A stretch of 64,000 bases of DNA from JAEUTH01 sp044230205 (GTDB lineage: Bacteria > Bacteroidota > Bacteroidia > AKYH767-A > OLB10), in the NCBI GenBank assembly GCA_044230205.1, contig JBGARN010000005.1, forward strand, positions 11,033 to 75,032. Direction: 5' to 3'. The stretch's first letter is position 1. Each line of letters opens with the position of its first letter. Below are positions 1 through 10,800 of this stretch, piece by piece. The notes beneath the pieces are model-generated. The model made no database searches. It was not told the origin of the DNA and worked only from the letters and a program-made list of their open reading frames with translations. The position numbers and the translations under genes were made by a program.

Positions 1-2
1 AG

Positions 3-3000
3 ATAAATGAGCCTGCTGCTCTTATTGCCAATACCATTTCAACAAATGTAAGCTGCAATGGTGGTGCAAATGGAACAGCCCAGGTAGTAGTAGCAGGAGG
101 AACAATGCCATATAGTTATTCATGGGATTCAGCACCTGTGCAAACTAACCAGGTTGCTACAGGACTTGCTGCCGGTACTTATACGGTAACCATTACTGAT
201 GCTAATGGATGTACAATAACCCGTACAGCCATAGTAAGTGAGCCTGCTGTATTGGTAATTACGGCATCACAGGTGAATGCAGCATGTAATGGAACAGCTA
301 CTGGATCAGCTACTGCTACTGTTACTGGCGGCACTGCTCCTTACTTCTACCAGTGGAGCGATTTGCAGATAACTGCTACGGCCACTGGCCTGAGTGCCGG
401 TACCTATACAGTAACGGTTACTGATTACAAAGGATGCACTGCTACACAATCGTATACAATTCTTCAAGCCGGCAGCATTAGTGTAAATCCTTCATTTGCA
501 CCAATTACTTGTAATGGTGGAACAACCACAATTACTGTGGCACCTTCAGGCGGAACTGCTCCTTATACTTATGGATGGAGCCAGGATGCTCTTAATACAA
601 CTGCTTCAGCTGTTGTAGGCGCAGGTACCTATTATGTTACAGTTACAGATGCCAACGGATGTTCTGTATCACAACCCGTAACAGTAACTCAGCCAAATGC
701 ACTAATTGGTGCAACCAATTCAACCGGAGCGTTATGCTTTGGTGGCAATGGTTCAGCAACTGTAATTGCGTCAGGCGGAACAGCACCTTATACTTACTTA
801 TGGAGTAATGGTGGTGTGCTTAATAGCATCAGCGATGTTGCAGGCACATATACTGTAACAGTTACAGATGATAACGGATGTACTTCTACTTCGACAGTAG
901 TAATTACTGAGCCGGATGTGTTCAGCATGAGTTTCAGTACAAGCAATACTTCATGTGGTAACAGCAATGGCAGTGCAACGGCAGTTGTTTCAGGTGGTAC
1001 TCAGCCATACACTTACTTATGGAGTGATGGTGAGACTACTGCAAGCGTTTCAGGTCTTGCACCGGGAACCTATACCGTTACTGTTAATGATGCCAATGGT
1101 TGCGGTCCTCTATCATCAACGATTGTAATTAATGCAAATGACCCGATTATTTGTGCAATAACAGCTGTTAACCCTACATGTACAGGATATAATAACGGTA
1201 GTGCATCTGTAACAGCTACAGGCGGAACCGGTTCTTATACCTACTCATGGAATACTGCACCATTGCAAACCACAGCCCTGGCCACAGGCCTGTCGGCAGG
1301 AACCTATGAAGTAACGGTAACAGATATATCAGGTTGTACCAGTGTATGTACAATTGATATTATTGAGCCTGATCCATTGGCTTATACGGTTGAGCAGTTA
1401 AATATTAATTGTTCTGGTGCTGGAACAGGTTCAGCAATCTTGTCCGCATTCGGAGGTACGCCTTACACTGTTGGCGAGCCTTATATCTACCTGTGGGATA
1501 ATGGTCAAACCACAGCTACCGCTACCGGATTAAGTACCGGCACGTATAACTTTACAATTACTGATTCTGCAGGTTGTTCTACTTCAGGCTCAATCAGTAT
1601 TTATCAGCCGAATCCGCTAAGTTGCAATACAAGCACTACCTATGCTACTTGCGGACAAACCAACGGAAGTGCTGTTGTAAATGTATTTGGCGGCACAGCA
1701 CCATTTACTTATAACTGGAGCACTGTACCTGCACAATCCAATGCAATTGCAACTAATCTTGCCGCAGGAACCTATACAGTAGTGGTTACGGATGCTAACG
1801 GATGTTCAACCCAGTGTGATGCAACAGTATATGAAGCCGGATTAATGGCCTATACATTGGTGGGTACACCTGCCAGCTGTAATGGTGGAAATGGAACAAT
1901 CAGCATATTTGGTTTAAGTGGCGGAACACCTCCTTATTCATATGCCTGGAGCAATGGCGCTACCACTTCATCAATTTCTGATGTGGCAGGAGTATATACT
2001 GTTCTTATTACTGATGCTGCCGGTTGTACATCAACTGATTCTGCTGCTATCAGCGAGCCTGCTGAACTACTTGCTTCAATTACATCATTGGATGTAACCT
2101 GCAGCGGCAATGGAGATGGATCTGCCTGTGTTGCTGTATCAGGAGGAGTTCAGCCTTATAGTTACCAGTGGAGTAATGGTGGCAATGTAAATTGCATCAA
2201 TAATCTCTCTGGTGGCACTTATACTATTACAGTAACTGATGCCAATGGTTGTATTTCTGTAACGCCAGTAGTAATCAATGAGCCACTGCCACTTGATACA
2301 ATTTCAACCAGTGCTTCTGATGCTATTTGCGGTCAAAGCAATGGAACAGGAACTGTAGATGTAACCGGTGGTACACCTCCATATAGTTATGCATGGAACA
2401 CAGTGCCGGTTCAAACTACCCAAACGGCAACCGGATTACCAGCCGGTAATAACTTTGTAACTATCACCGATGCTAACGGTTGTTCAATAACTGTATGCGT
2501 AAAAGTTGGATCAGGCAGCAGCTTTACTATGAATCTTAACAGCCCTGTTTATGCAGGAGGTGTCAATATCCGTTGTAACGGTGGTAGCGATGGATCAGTA
2601 AATCTTACTGTTGCCGGTACAGGACCATTCACTTACCTGTGGAGTAATGCTGCAACTACTGAGGATATCATCGGTGTTACAGCAGGAACCTATACAGTAA
2701 CAGTTAGCAACGGAATCTGCACAAGCAGTGCATCAATTACATTGACTGAAGCTACTGCCCTGGCAGTGGTTACTGCTCAAACTGATGTAAGCTGCTATGC
2801 CGGCACCAACGGAACTGCAACAGCTATAGCCAGCGGAGGCGTAGCGCCATACGGTTATAGCTGGAACACAATACCTGTGCAGACTAATGCTACAGCGACA
2901 GGACTTGCTGCAGGAAACTACGTGGTTACTGTAAGCGATGCTAATGGCTGTACTCAAACAGCAGCAGTAACTATTACTCAGCCTGCAACAGGACTTGCAA

Positions 3001-4544
3001 TAACAGCTACCCAGGTTAATCCGAATTGTTATGGCAGCAGCAATGGTTCAATTGATGTTACCATTACCGGAGGCACTGCACCATTTACGTATCAATGGTC
3101 AGGTGGTCAGACAACTGAAGATCTTTCAGGAATCGGAGCAGGTGCAAATACAATTACAGTTACTGATGCTAATGGCTGCAGTATAACATTGTGTGTAATT
3201 CTTGCCAACCCGAATCCGATTCAGGTTACCATGAGCAGCACTAATCCTACCTGCAACGGTGGAGGTAACGGTAGTGCTTGTGCAGGTGCTACCGGTGGAG
3301 CACAGCCTTACACTTATCTTTGGAATACAGGTGCAATAACAAGTTGCATCAGTAACCTTGCAGCAGGTAATTACAGCGTAACAGTAACAGATGCAAATGG
3401 TTGTTCAGGAAACAGCTCAGTTACTATTGTTGCTCCGGCAGGAATGACATTAACAATGAGTAAGACCGATGTTACTACACCTGGAGGATCTGATGGTACT
3501 GCAAGTGTTTCAGTAAGCGGTGGAACAGCTCCATTCTTGTATTCCTGGAATACTGTACCTGCCCAGACTACTTCAAGTATTACTGGTTTATCAGCAGGTA
3601 ATTACCAGGTAACTGTAACAGATGCAAGCGGTTGTGTTGCTACAGGTGTTATATCAGTAGTTGATCCGAATTACCTTTGTAATCCTGTTACACGTCCATG
3701 GAGAACAGAAAGTATTGTAACCTGGGCTGCAACAGCTAATGGTAATCCTAATCAGTCAGGTCAATACCTCACCAATCATTTTGTTGGAACATTCCCGGCT
3801 GGATTAGTTGTAGGTGGTGGTCCATGTGTTGGTTCAAAAACACTTACACTGACCAATGCTACAGCAGTGAGAAACTTCCTGATAGGTCAGCCGAATACTA
3901 CAAGTTCTGCATTACCTGCAAACCTGAATAATCCTTCAGGAGGTACTTACCAGAACAAACTGGCTGCACAGTTGGTAGCATTGAAATTGAATGTTTCATT
4001 CGATGCACAGGATCCGAATTTTGCACCATTAACTACGGTTTCATTAGGTAACGCTATTATTACCGGAATGACAGGTGCAACAAGCATATTTAACGGAATG
4101 ACTGTAACAGCATTTATGAATGAAGCTAATAAGCGTTTAGGCGGATGTACTGCATCACCAAGTGCAACGCATGCAGTTTGGGCTGATGCTGCGGAAGTAA
4201 TTAACCTCGCATACCTCGGAGGTACTGCTGTTAATTCCGGCTTGTTAAGTTGTCCGTTTGGTAATACAAGAGTTATTGCTAGCTCTGCAGAGGTTTGGAA
4301 TATAAACGCATATCCAAATCCAACAGATGGAATTCTTAACCTTGCGTTCAGTTCAGATAAGGAAGAATTAATGAAACTTCAGCTGACTGATCTTTCAGGC
4401 CGTAAGGTTTGGAGTACTGAAATTGGAATTACTATTGGCAACAATGAGGTAAATAATAACTTTGGTCATCTTCCAAAAGGTGTTTACATGCTGAATGTTC
4501 GCACCTCTGAACATGCAAAAGTTATCCGGGTAGTTATTCAATAA
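3..4544 (+). CDS. Giant SprB-repeat surface protein with T9SS sorting domain (5' end outside window)
   Basis: The reading frame is already open at the first base, so the start and signal peptide lie upstream. About 16 tandem SprB-type repeats of 75-85 residues fill the visible part up to about base 3660. Each has a Cys-Asn-Gly-Gly-like opening, a GGT-P-Y-Y-W core, a GTYTVTVTD strand, an NGC and a closing EP. A non-repeat domain of about 200 residues follows (bases 3660-4270). The last 80 residues are a type A T9SS sorting domain: a YPNPT motif, a KGVYML strand and a basic tail ending VIRVVIQ. SprB-repeat proteins of this group are exported by T9SS and attached to the cell surface; in gliding relatives SprB is an adhesin. 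Adhesion is an inference here. The final six repeats match the order in the next gene. A strong terminator follows. Confidence 0.9.
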   Translation: MNEPAALIANTISTNVSCNGGANGTAQVVVAGGTMPYSYSWDSAPVQTNQVATGLAAGTYTVTITDANGCTITRTAIVSEPAVLVITASQVNAACNGTATGSATATVTGGTAPYFYQWSDLQITATATGLSAGTYTVTVTDYKGCTATQSYTILQAGSISVNPSFAPITCNGGTTTITVAPSGGTAPYTYGWSQDALNTTASAVVGAGTYYVTVTDANGCSVSQPVTVTQPNALIGATNSTGALCFGGNGSATVIASGGTAPYTYLWSNGGVLNSISDVAGTYTVTVTDDNGCTSTSTVVITEPDVFSMSFSTSNTSCGNSNGSATAVVSGGTQPYTYLWSDGETTASVSGLAPGTYTVTVNDANGCGPLSSTIVINANDPIICAITAVNPTCTGYNNGSASVTATGGTGSYTYSWNTAPLQTTALATGLSAGTYEVTVTDISGCTSVCTIDIIEPDPLAYTVEQLNINCSGAGTGSAILSAFGGTPYTVGEPYIYLWDNGQTTATATGLSTGTYNFTITDSAGCSTSGSISIYQPNPLSCNTSTTYATCGQTNGSAVVNVFGGTAPFTYNWSTVPAQSNAIATNLAAGTYTVVVTDANGCSTQCDATVYEAGLMAYTLVGTPASCNGGNGTISIFGLSGGTPPYSYAWSNGATTSSISDVAGVYTVLITDAAGCTSTDSAAISEPAELLASITSLDVTCSGNGDGSACVAVSGGVQPYSYQWSNGGNVNCINNLSGGTYTITVTDANGCISVTPVVINEPLPLDTISTSASDAICGQSNGTGTVDVTGGTPPYSYAWNTVPVQTTQTATGLPAGNNFVTITDANGCSITVCVKVGSGSSFTMNLNSPVYAGGVNIRCNGGSDGSVNLTVAGTGPFTYLWSNAATTEDIIGVTAGTYTVTVSNGICTSSASITLTEATALAVVTAQTDVSCYAGTNGTATAIASGGVAPYGYSWNTIPVQTNATATGLAAGNYVVTVSDANGCTQTAAVTITQPATGLAITATQVNPNCYGSSNGSIDVTITGGTAPFTYQWSGGQTTEDLSGIGAGANTITVTDANGCSITLCVILANPNPIQVTMSSTNPTCNGGGNGSACAGATGGAQPYTYLWNTGAITSCISNLAAGNYSVTVTDANGCSGNSSVTIVAPAGMTLTMSKTDVTTPGGSDGTASVSVSGGTAPFLYSWNTVPAQTTSSITGLSAGNYQVTVTDASGCVATGVISVVDPNYLCNPVTRPWRTESIVTWAATANGNPNQSGQYLTNHFVGTFPAGLVVGGGPCVGSKTLTLTNATAVRNFLIGQPNTTSSALPANLNNPSGGTYQNKLAAQLVALKLNVSFDAQDPNFAPLTTVSLGNAIITGMTGATSIFNGMTVTAFMNEANKRLGGCTASPSATHAVWADAAEVINLAYLGGTAVNSGLLSCPFGNTRVIASSAEVWNINAYPNPTDGILNLAFSSDKEELMKLQLTDLSGRKVWSTEIGITIGNNEVNNNFGHLPKGVYMLNVRTSEHAKVIRVVIQ

Positions 4545-4588
4545 ATAATTTCAAAATACTGACAGGTATGGAATCCTGTCCTAACAAG

Positions 4589-4619
4589 AATCCCGGCTTT
4601 ATCAGCCGGGATTTTTTTT
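4589..4619 (+). terminator. Intrinsic terminator after the first SprB-repeat gene
   Basis: A perfect 10-bp stem (AATCCCGGCT / AGCCGGGATT) with a 5-nt loop runs into an eight-T tract. It lies 45 bases after the stop codon. A smaller 6-bp hairpin (GACAGG / CCTGTC, bases 4561-4580) precedes it. The next giant gene is therefore probably transcribed separately. Confidence 0.9.
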
Positions 4620-4670
4620 AGACCCTAGACGTTTTCTTAGGATAAAGAGTTAAAAAACATGGTTAAATAT

Positions 4671-4701
4671 TTTGATACATGTGTATTATGGCTTATTTTT
4701 G
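4671..4701 (+). promoter_or_regulatory. Bacteroidota-type promoter for the second SprB-repeat gene
   Basis: TTTG at 4671-4674, a 19-base spacer and TATTTTTG at 4694-4701 match the Bacteroidota consensus (TTG near -33, TAnnTTTG near -7) exactly. The predicted transcript start is about 4708, leaving a 5' leader of roughly 137 nt before the ATG at 4845. I see no conserved structure in the leader. This promoter and the preceding terminator account for the 300-base gap between the two giant genes. Confidence 0.7.
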
Positions 4702-4844
4702 AGGTAAATTTCTACACCTTACTCATTACAATCGATACCTAACCAGATTTAAATCTATTTCACCTTGTCATTATTATAGGGAGTAGTACTAGTTGAATCT
4801 GATCGGTTGTATTTAAGTCGTTCTTTCTAAACAACTATAATACA

Positions 4845-7800
4845 ATGCAAAATCCCATTCAAACCCAAATTAAAGGAGATGCACATATCCAGGCATTATC
4901 CAATTTTAATTATCAACTAAAAAATTTAGCTGCTAAAAATCCAATCAGGAAGTCATTGATTCTTTTAATGAGCTTCTTATTAGTATGTGCATTTAATTAT
5001 GAATTAAATGCGCAATGTGTTTCTCAGGGACTAATAAATTTCCCTATGAACGGAAATGCCGCTGCAACCATTACTTCTGGTTCAGGGCTTGCTGCATCAA
5101 CAACTGCAACATTTAACAGTGGTAATGGCGTTGCAACTGCTGCGGGCGCTATTTTTAACAATGCAACTGCTGGAGGCAGTGTACAGGCTACAGTTGGCAG
5201 TTTTGGCGGTAGCGCTTCAATGGACTTTGTAATTAACGGATCCAATATGCCTTTGTATAAAACATTTGGTATATATTTTCAAACACAAAGAACCAATCCT
5301 ACTTTTTCAGCTAACCTTACATTAACTTTTAGTTATAGTAAAAATGGAGGAGCATTCCAAAGTTTTACCGGATCAACATCAACTGTAACTACAACTTATA
5401 CTGGTGTAACAGCAACACTTCCTGTTGGAGCTGATAATCCATCAACATCGCTGACAATTCGTATTACTGCAACTAATGGAGCTTTAAATTTGGCCAGCCC
5501 AACATGGCGGGTAGATAATTTCCAGGTACAGGCATTACCAAGCCCTGTTGCACCAACAACTACAGGAGCATCAATTTGTAATGGTGGAACAGCTACCCTC
5601 AATGCAACCGTAACCGGCAATCCGCTTTTTAACTGGTATCCTGTTTCTACTGGCGGGTCTAGTTTATCAACATCTTTAAGTTATTCGCCTGCTAATGGTG
5701 CTCCTACAGTTCCGGTAGCATACAGTAATACGACACCGGGCAATTACACCTTTTATGCTCAGGCATCATTACTGGGTTGTAATTCAACACGAACTCCGGC
5801 AGTGATCAATGTAAGCACTCCTGTTTCCGTTAATCCGGTTGCTTCACCGGCAGCAGTGTGCTCGGGCGTTAATTCCAGTCTTAATGCTTCCATAACGAAT
5901 GGTACAGCACCATTCAATATTTCTTGGTCTCCCGCAACCTACCTGAGTTCAACTACAGTGGCCAATCCGGTTATTACTAACCCAACTGCAACAACTACAT
6001 ATACAGTAAGTGTTAGTGATGCCTGCGGTAACACTGCATCAGCCACAGTTAGCCTGCAGGTAAATAATATTCCTGCGGTATCAGTCACCACACTTCCGGT
6101 TAATGGGGTAATTTGCAATTCAGGTAGTGTGGTTGCTTCTGCTAATGGCGCCAATATTTATGCATGGACACCATCAATCGGCCTTAATGCCACCAATACT
6201 GCTTCAGTTACTGCATCCCCAACATCAACTACAACTTATACCGTAACCGGAACATCGGTTGATGGCTGTACTTCTACTTCATCAGTAACCATAAATGTAT
6301 CACCAGTAATTGGATTTTCACAAATTAGTTCACCAGTAAGTGTATGTACCAATGGTAGTGTAAATTTATCGGTGACAGCAGCAAACACCAATTCATATGC
6401 AGTATCGCAAATACCTTTCGGATTTATTGCGCAGGGTACATTCACAAATGTTTCACTTGCTAACGATGCAATGTCTGGTGCGGTAAGCTTGCCTTTCAGC
6501 TTTAGTTATTATGGAAAAAATGTTTCGCAATTATTCATATGCTCTAATGGGTTTATTCAGTTTGAAGCTAGTTCAGTTTCAACCGGTGTTAATGGCCAGA
6601 CTTTACCCAATGCAGCAAATCCAAATAATATAATTGCAGGTGTTTGGGCTGATCTTGATCCTGGTGCAGGTGGAACCATAAGATACTGGACTAGCGGTAC
6701 TGCACCTAACAGGGTGTTCGTTATTCAATTTAATGCAGTTCCTTTTGATGATGTTATATTAACAAGTAACGGTAATGCTACTTTTCAAATACAGCTTTAT
6801 GAAAGTAGTAATTTGATTGATGTACACGTGCAAACTGTTACCAATGCACTTATTCCTATTGCAAGTGTGACCACATTAGCTTTAAAAAATAGTACTGGCA
6901 GTTCATTTATTGCACCGCCAGGAAGGTATAACAATGGTAACTGGACTATTGCAACACCTGAAGCATGGAGATTTCAACCAACAGGAGGATTGTTCAGTTA
7001 TACCTGGACTCCTTCAACTTACCTTAGTTCGACTGTTATAAGCAATCCGGTTGCACAGAATGTTGCATCCAACATTATTTATACAGTACAAGCAAGTGAT
7101 GCAAATGGATGCACCCATACAGCAACCATAAATTTATCGACTTTTCAAGCTTCAGTTGCAAGTATTAATCCCGCAAATGCATCCATTTGCAACGGCACTT
7201 CCATAAATTTAACTGCATCAGATACTACTTCTTCAGAGTATTTGAATAACAACATAGTTACAATTAATGATAATGGTATTGCATCGCCATACCCATCAAA
7301 TTTATCGGTATCTGGGATACCGGCTAATGCTGTTGTAAGGTCAGTTCAACTAAAGTCCATATCACATACTTTTCCTGATGATATTGATATTGTATTAGTA
7401 TCACCAACGGGGCAGGCAGTTACCTTAATGTCTGATATGGGCGGAGGTACTGATATTGTAAATGTAAGTTATACGTTTAAGGATGGATTCCCTGCAATGA
7501 GTGATGGTAATCAGAATTTAACAGGTACTTACAGTGCATCAAACGATGCAACAGCTGATAATTACCCTGCTCCGGGTCCAGGCTCGGTTAGTGGTAATTC
7601 AACTTTAGCGGCATTTTCAGGTAATCCGAATGGAACGTGGAAATTGTTCGTTTTTGATGATGCTTCAGGCGATGCAGGCAACATTGCTGGCGGTTGGAGT
7701 ATTGAGTTTACCTATAATGGTGCTTTTTCCTATGCATGGTCACCTGCATCAGGGCTTAACTCAACAACAGCATCTACGGTCATTGCTAGTCCTGCAACAA

Positions 7801-10800
7801 ATACAGTTTACTCAGTATTGGTTACCAATCTTTCTACGGGATGTAATCAATCGCTTACATCAAATCTGAGTATGTTGCCGCACGCTCAACCTTATTTATT
7901 GGAAGGTGATTCATCACTGTGTTCCAATCATTCCGGAATTTTTATGCATGTTAAAGACGCTGGAATTTTTTCCTGGGGATTTCCGTCTGGAACAATATTT
8001 AATTTTTTCGGTGCAGGGGCAGTGTTATATCAAACCGGATTTGACAGTGTTTTCTTTAATGCAAGTAATACTGATGCATTTTATGTTCAGGTTGTATTGC
8101 CTGCAGCTTATAACAGTTGTAGTTCATTCTCTGACACTTCTTATATCAGTTTTAATTCTGAACAAGCTCCGCAATTAGTCATGCACTCGGATAGTGTTGA
8201 TTGCTTCAGCAATAGTTCAGGCAGGGCAATTGCAGAAATTATTTTTGGTGGCACACCTCGCTACAGATGGCAGTGGTATAATCAGTTTAATGTTTTGCTG
8301 CGTGATGTAACTAATACATACACTGCAGATACACTTTCTAATGTTCCTGCAGGGATTTATACAATCGTTATTACAGATCACCAGGACAGTCTTACTAATC
8401 CTTATTGCCAGGTAATAGACAGTGTTATTGTAGGACAGCCTGCCGGGCCGTTAAGCAGTTTCGAAAATACCATAAACCATACAGATGTGTTGTGTCATGG
8501 AAATTCAACCGGTGCACTTGATATTGAAGTTACAGGAGGTACAGCACCTTACACCTATTTATGGAGTAATGGAGCTTCCTTACAGGATATCAGCAACTTA
8601 CCTGCGGGAACCTATACCTGTGCAATATCAGATGCCAGGAATTGTTCTTCCACAATAAATTTATCAATTACAGAACCTTCAGCTATATCCTTAAATGCCA
8701 CACTCTCTCATGTGCTTTGTAACGGTGGAATAACAGGTGCAATTGATGTTACTGTTATCGGAGGTACAGGTCCTTATACCTACAATTGGTCAAATGGAAG
8801 TACGGTTCAATTAAACAATGGCATTGTTGCAGGAGTTTATACATTAACTGTTACCGATGCTAATGGCTGCACCATTTCGGATACGTATTCAATTACAGAA
8901 CCGCCTTTGTTGCAGGTTAATTGCTCCTCAACACCAAACACTTGCTTTAACTCTGATAATGGGACATTAAATGTTTCAGTAACAGGTGGATCACCTGCTT
9001 ATAGTTATTTGTGGTCGAATAGTGAAAGTACATCAACACTTTCAGGTTTAAGTGATGGTACATATACGGTAACTGTTACAGATAGCCATGGCTGTTCATT
9101 AAGTTGTTCAGCAATTATTACCGAACCAGCATTACTGTACGCAACATATAGCAAGACCGATGTGCTTTGCAATGGATTTAATACCGGCTCTATTGACCTT
9201 GCAATTAACGGTGGTACCCAGCCATATAATTATAACTGGAGTAGCGGTCATTCAACCGAAGATTTAGCGTCATTACCAGCAGGATTATATACCTGTACAA
9301 TTACTGATAACAATGGTTGCTCGGCTTTAGTAGATGTAACAATTCTTGAACCGGCAGCGTTGCAATTAAATGAAACTATAACTCATGTTCTTTGTTTTGG
9401 TGGCACCGGTGCTATTGATGTTATAGTCAATGGAGGTGTGGCTCCTTATGCGTATAACTGGTCAGGAGGTTCAAGTACAAATCCTGTTTCGGGATTGCTT
9501 GCTGGTAATTATACACTTATTGTTACAGATGGTAACAATTGTATGGCAACAGAAACTTATACGATTAACCAGCCACCACAGTTATTACTATCATGCCTAA
9601 CGACTGACAATAGTTGCTACAAGTCTGATAATGGATCAATAAGTGCTTTGTCAACCGGTGGTGTACCACCTTATAACTACTTATGGTCAACTGGTTCAAC
9701 TGATGCAACGATTAATTCGTTGCCTGTCGGCAATTACGAAGTAACAATGACAGATGACAATGGGTGTACTGTTTCACAATCCGTAACAATTAATGAGCCC
9801 TCAAACCTCACTTTAGCATTATTATCCACTGTTAATCCTACATCAGCTGCACCTAACGGTGGCAGTATTGATATTGCTGCCGTGGGCGGTACGGCACCAT
9901 ATACCTACAATTGGAGTAATGGCAGCACTACTCAGAATATTAGTGCTTTAAGCGTGGGTACCTATACCGTTGTTGTTACTGATGCACATGGATGCACAAC
10001 AACCCTGGTTCATACAATCAATCTTATTTGTACATTAGGCTATACAAACCAGGTAGTACAGTTACCAAGTTGCGGCTTTAATAATGGTATAGCAACAGTA
10101 GTGGCGACCGGAGGTACTTCATATAGTTATGCATGGCAGACTATCCCGGTGCAGACAACTGCAACGGCTACCGGCTTATCACATAATTATTCCAGCATAG
10201 TTATAATTTCAGATATTAGTGGCTGTAGCATAATAGATACACTTGTTTTACCTACCAGCACCGGGTTAATTCTTACACTTTCAAGTCCGGTTTATGCTGG
10301 CGGGTATAATATAAGGTGCAGGGGTGGAAATGATGGAAGCATCAATTTATCGGTAGGAGGAAGTACAGGGCCATTTACCTATAACTGGAGCAATGGAGCT
10401 ACAACACAGAACCTTACGGGTTTAAGTTCTGGAACCTATATTGTAACAGTTAGTAATGGTGGATGTACCAATTCCAATCTAATTACGTTAACACAACCAC
10501 CATTGTTAAACGCAACTGTTACAAAAACCAATCTTAATTGTTTTGGAAATAATAGTGGTACTGCTTCAGTTGTCGCTTCAGGTGGTGTTCCTCCATATGC
10601 ATATAGCTGGAATACCGTTCCTGTGTCAACAACTGCAAATGTTACCGGATTGGCGGCAGGGGTTTATACAGTAACTGTTAGTGATGCCAATGGCTGTACA
10701 AAAACAGGCTCTGTGAGCCTTACTCAACCTGCTGCACTGGTAGTTACGGGAGTTATAACAAATGTTAATTGTTTTGGTGGAACAAATGGTTCAATTAATA

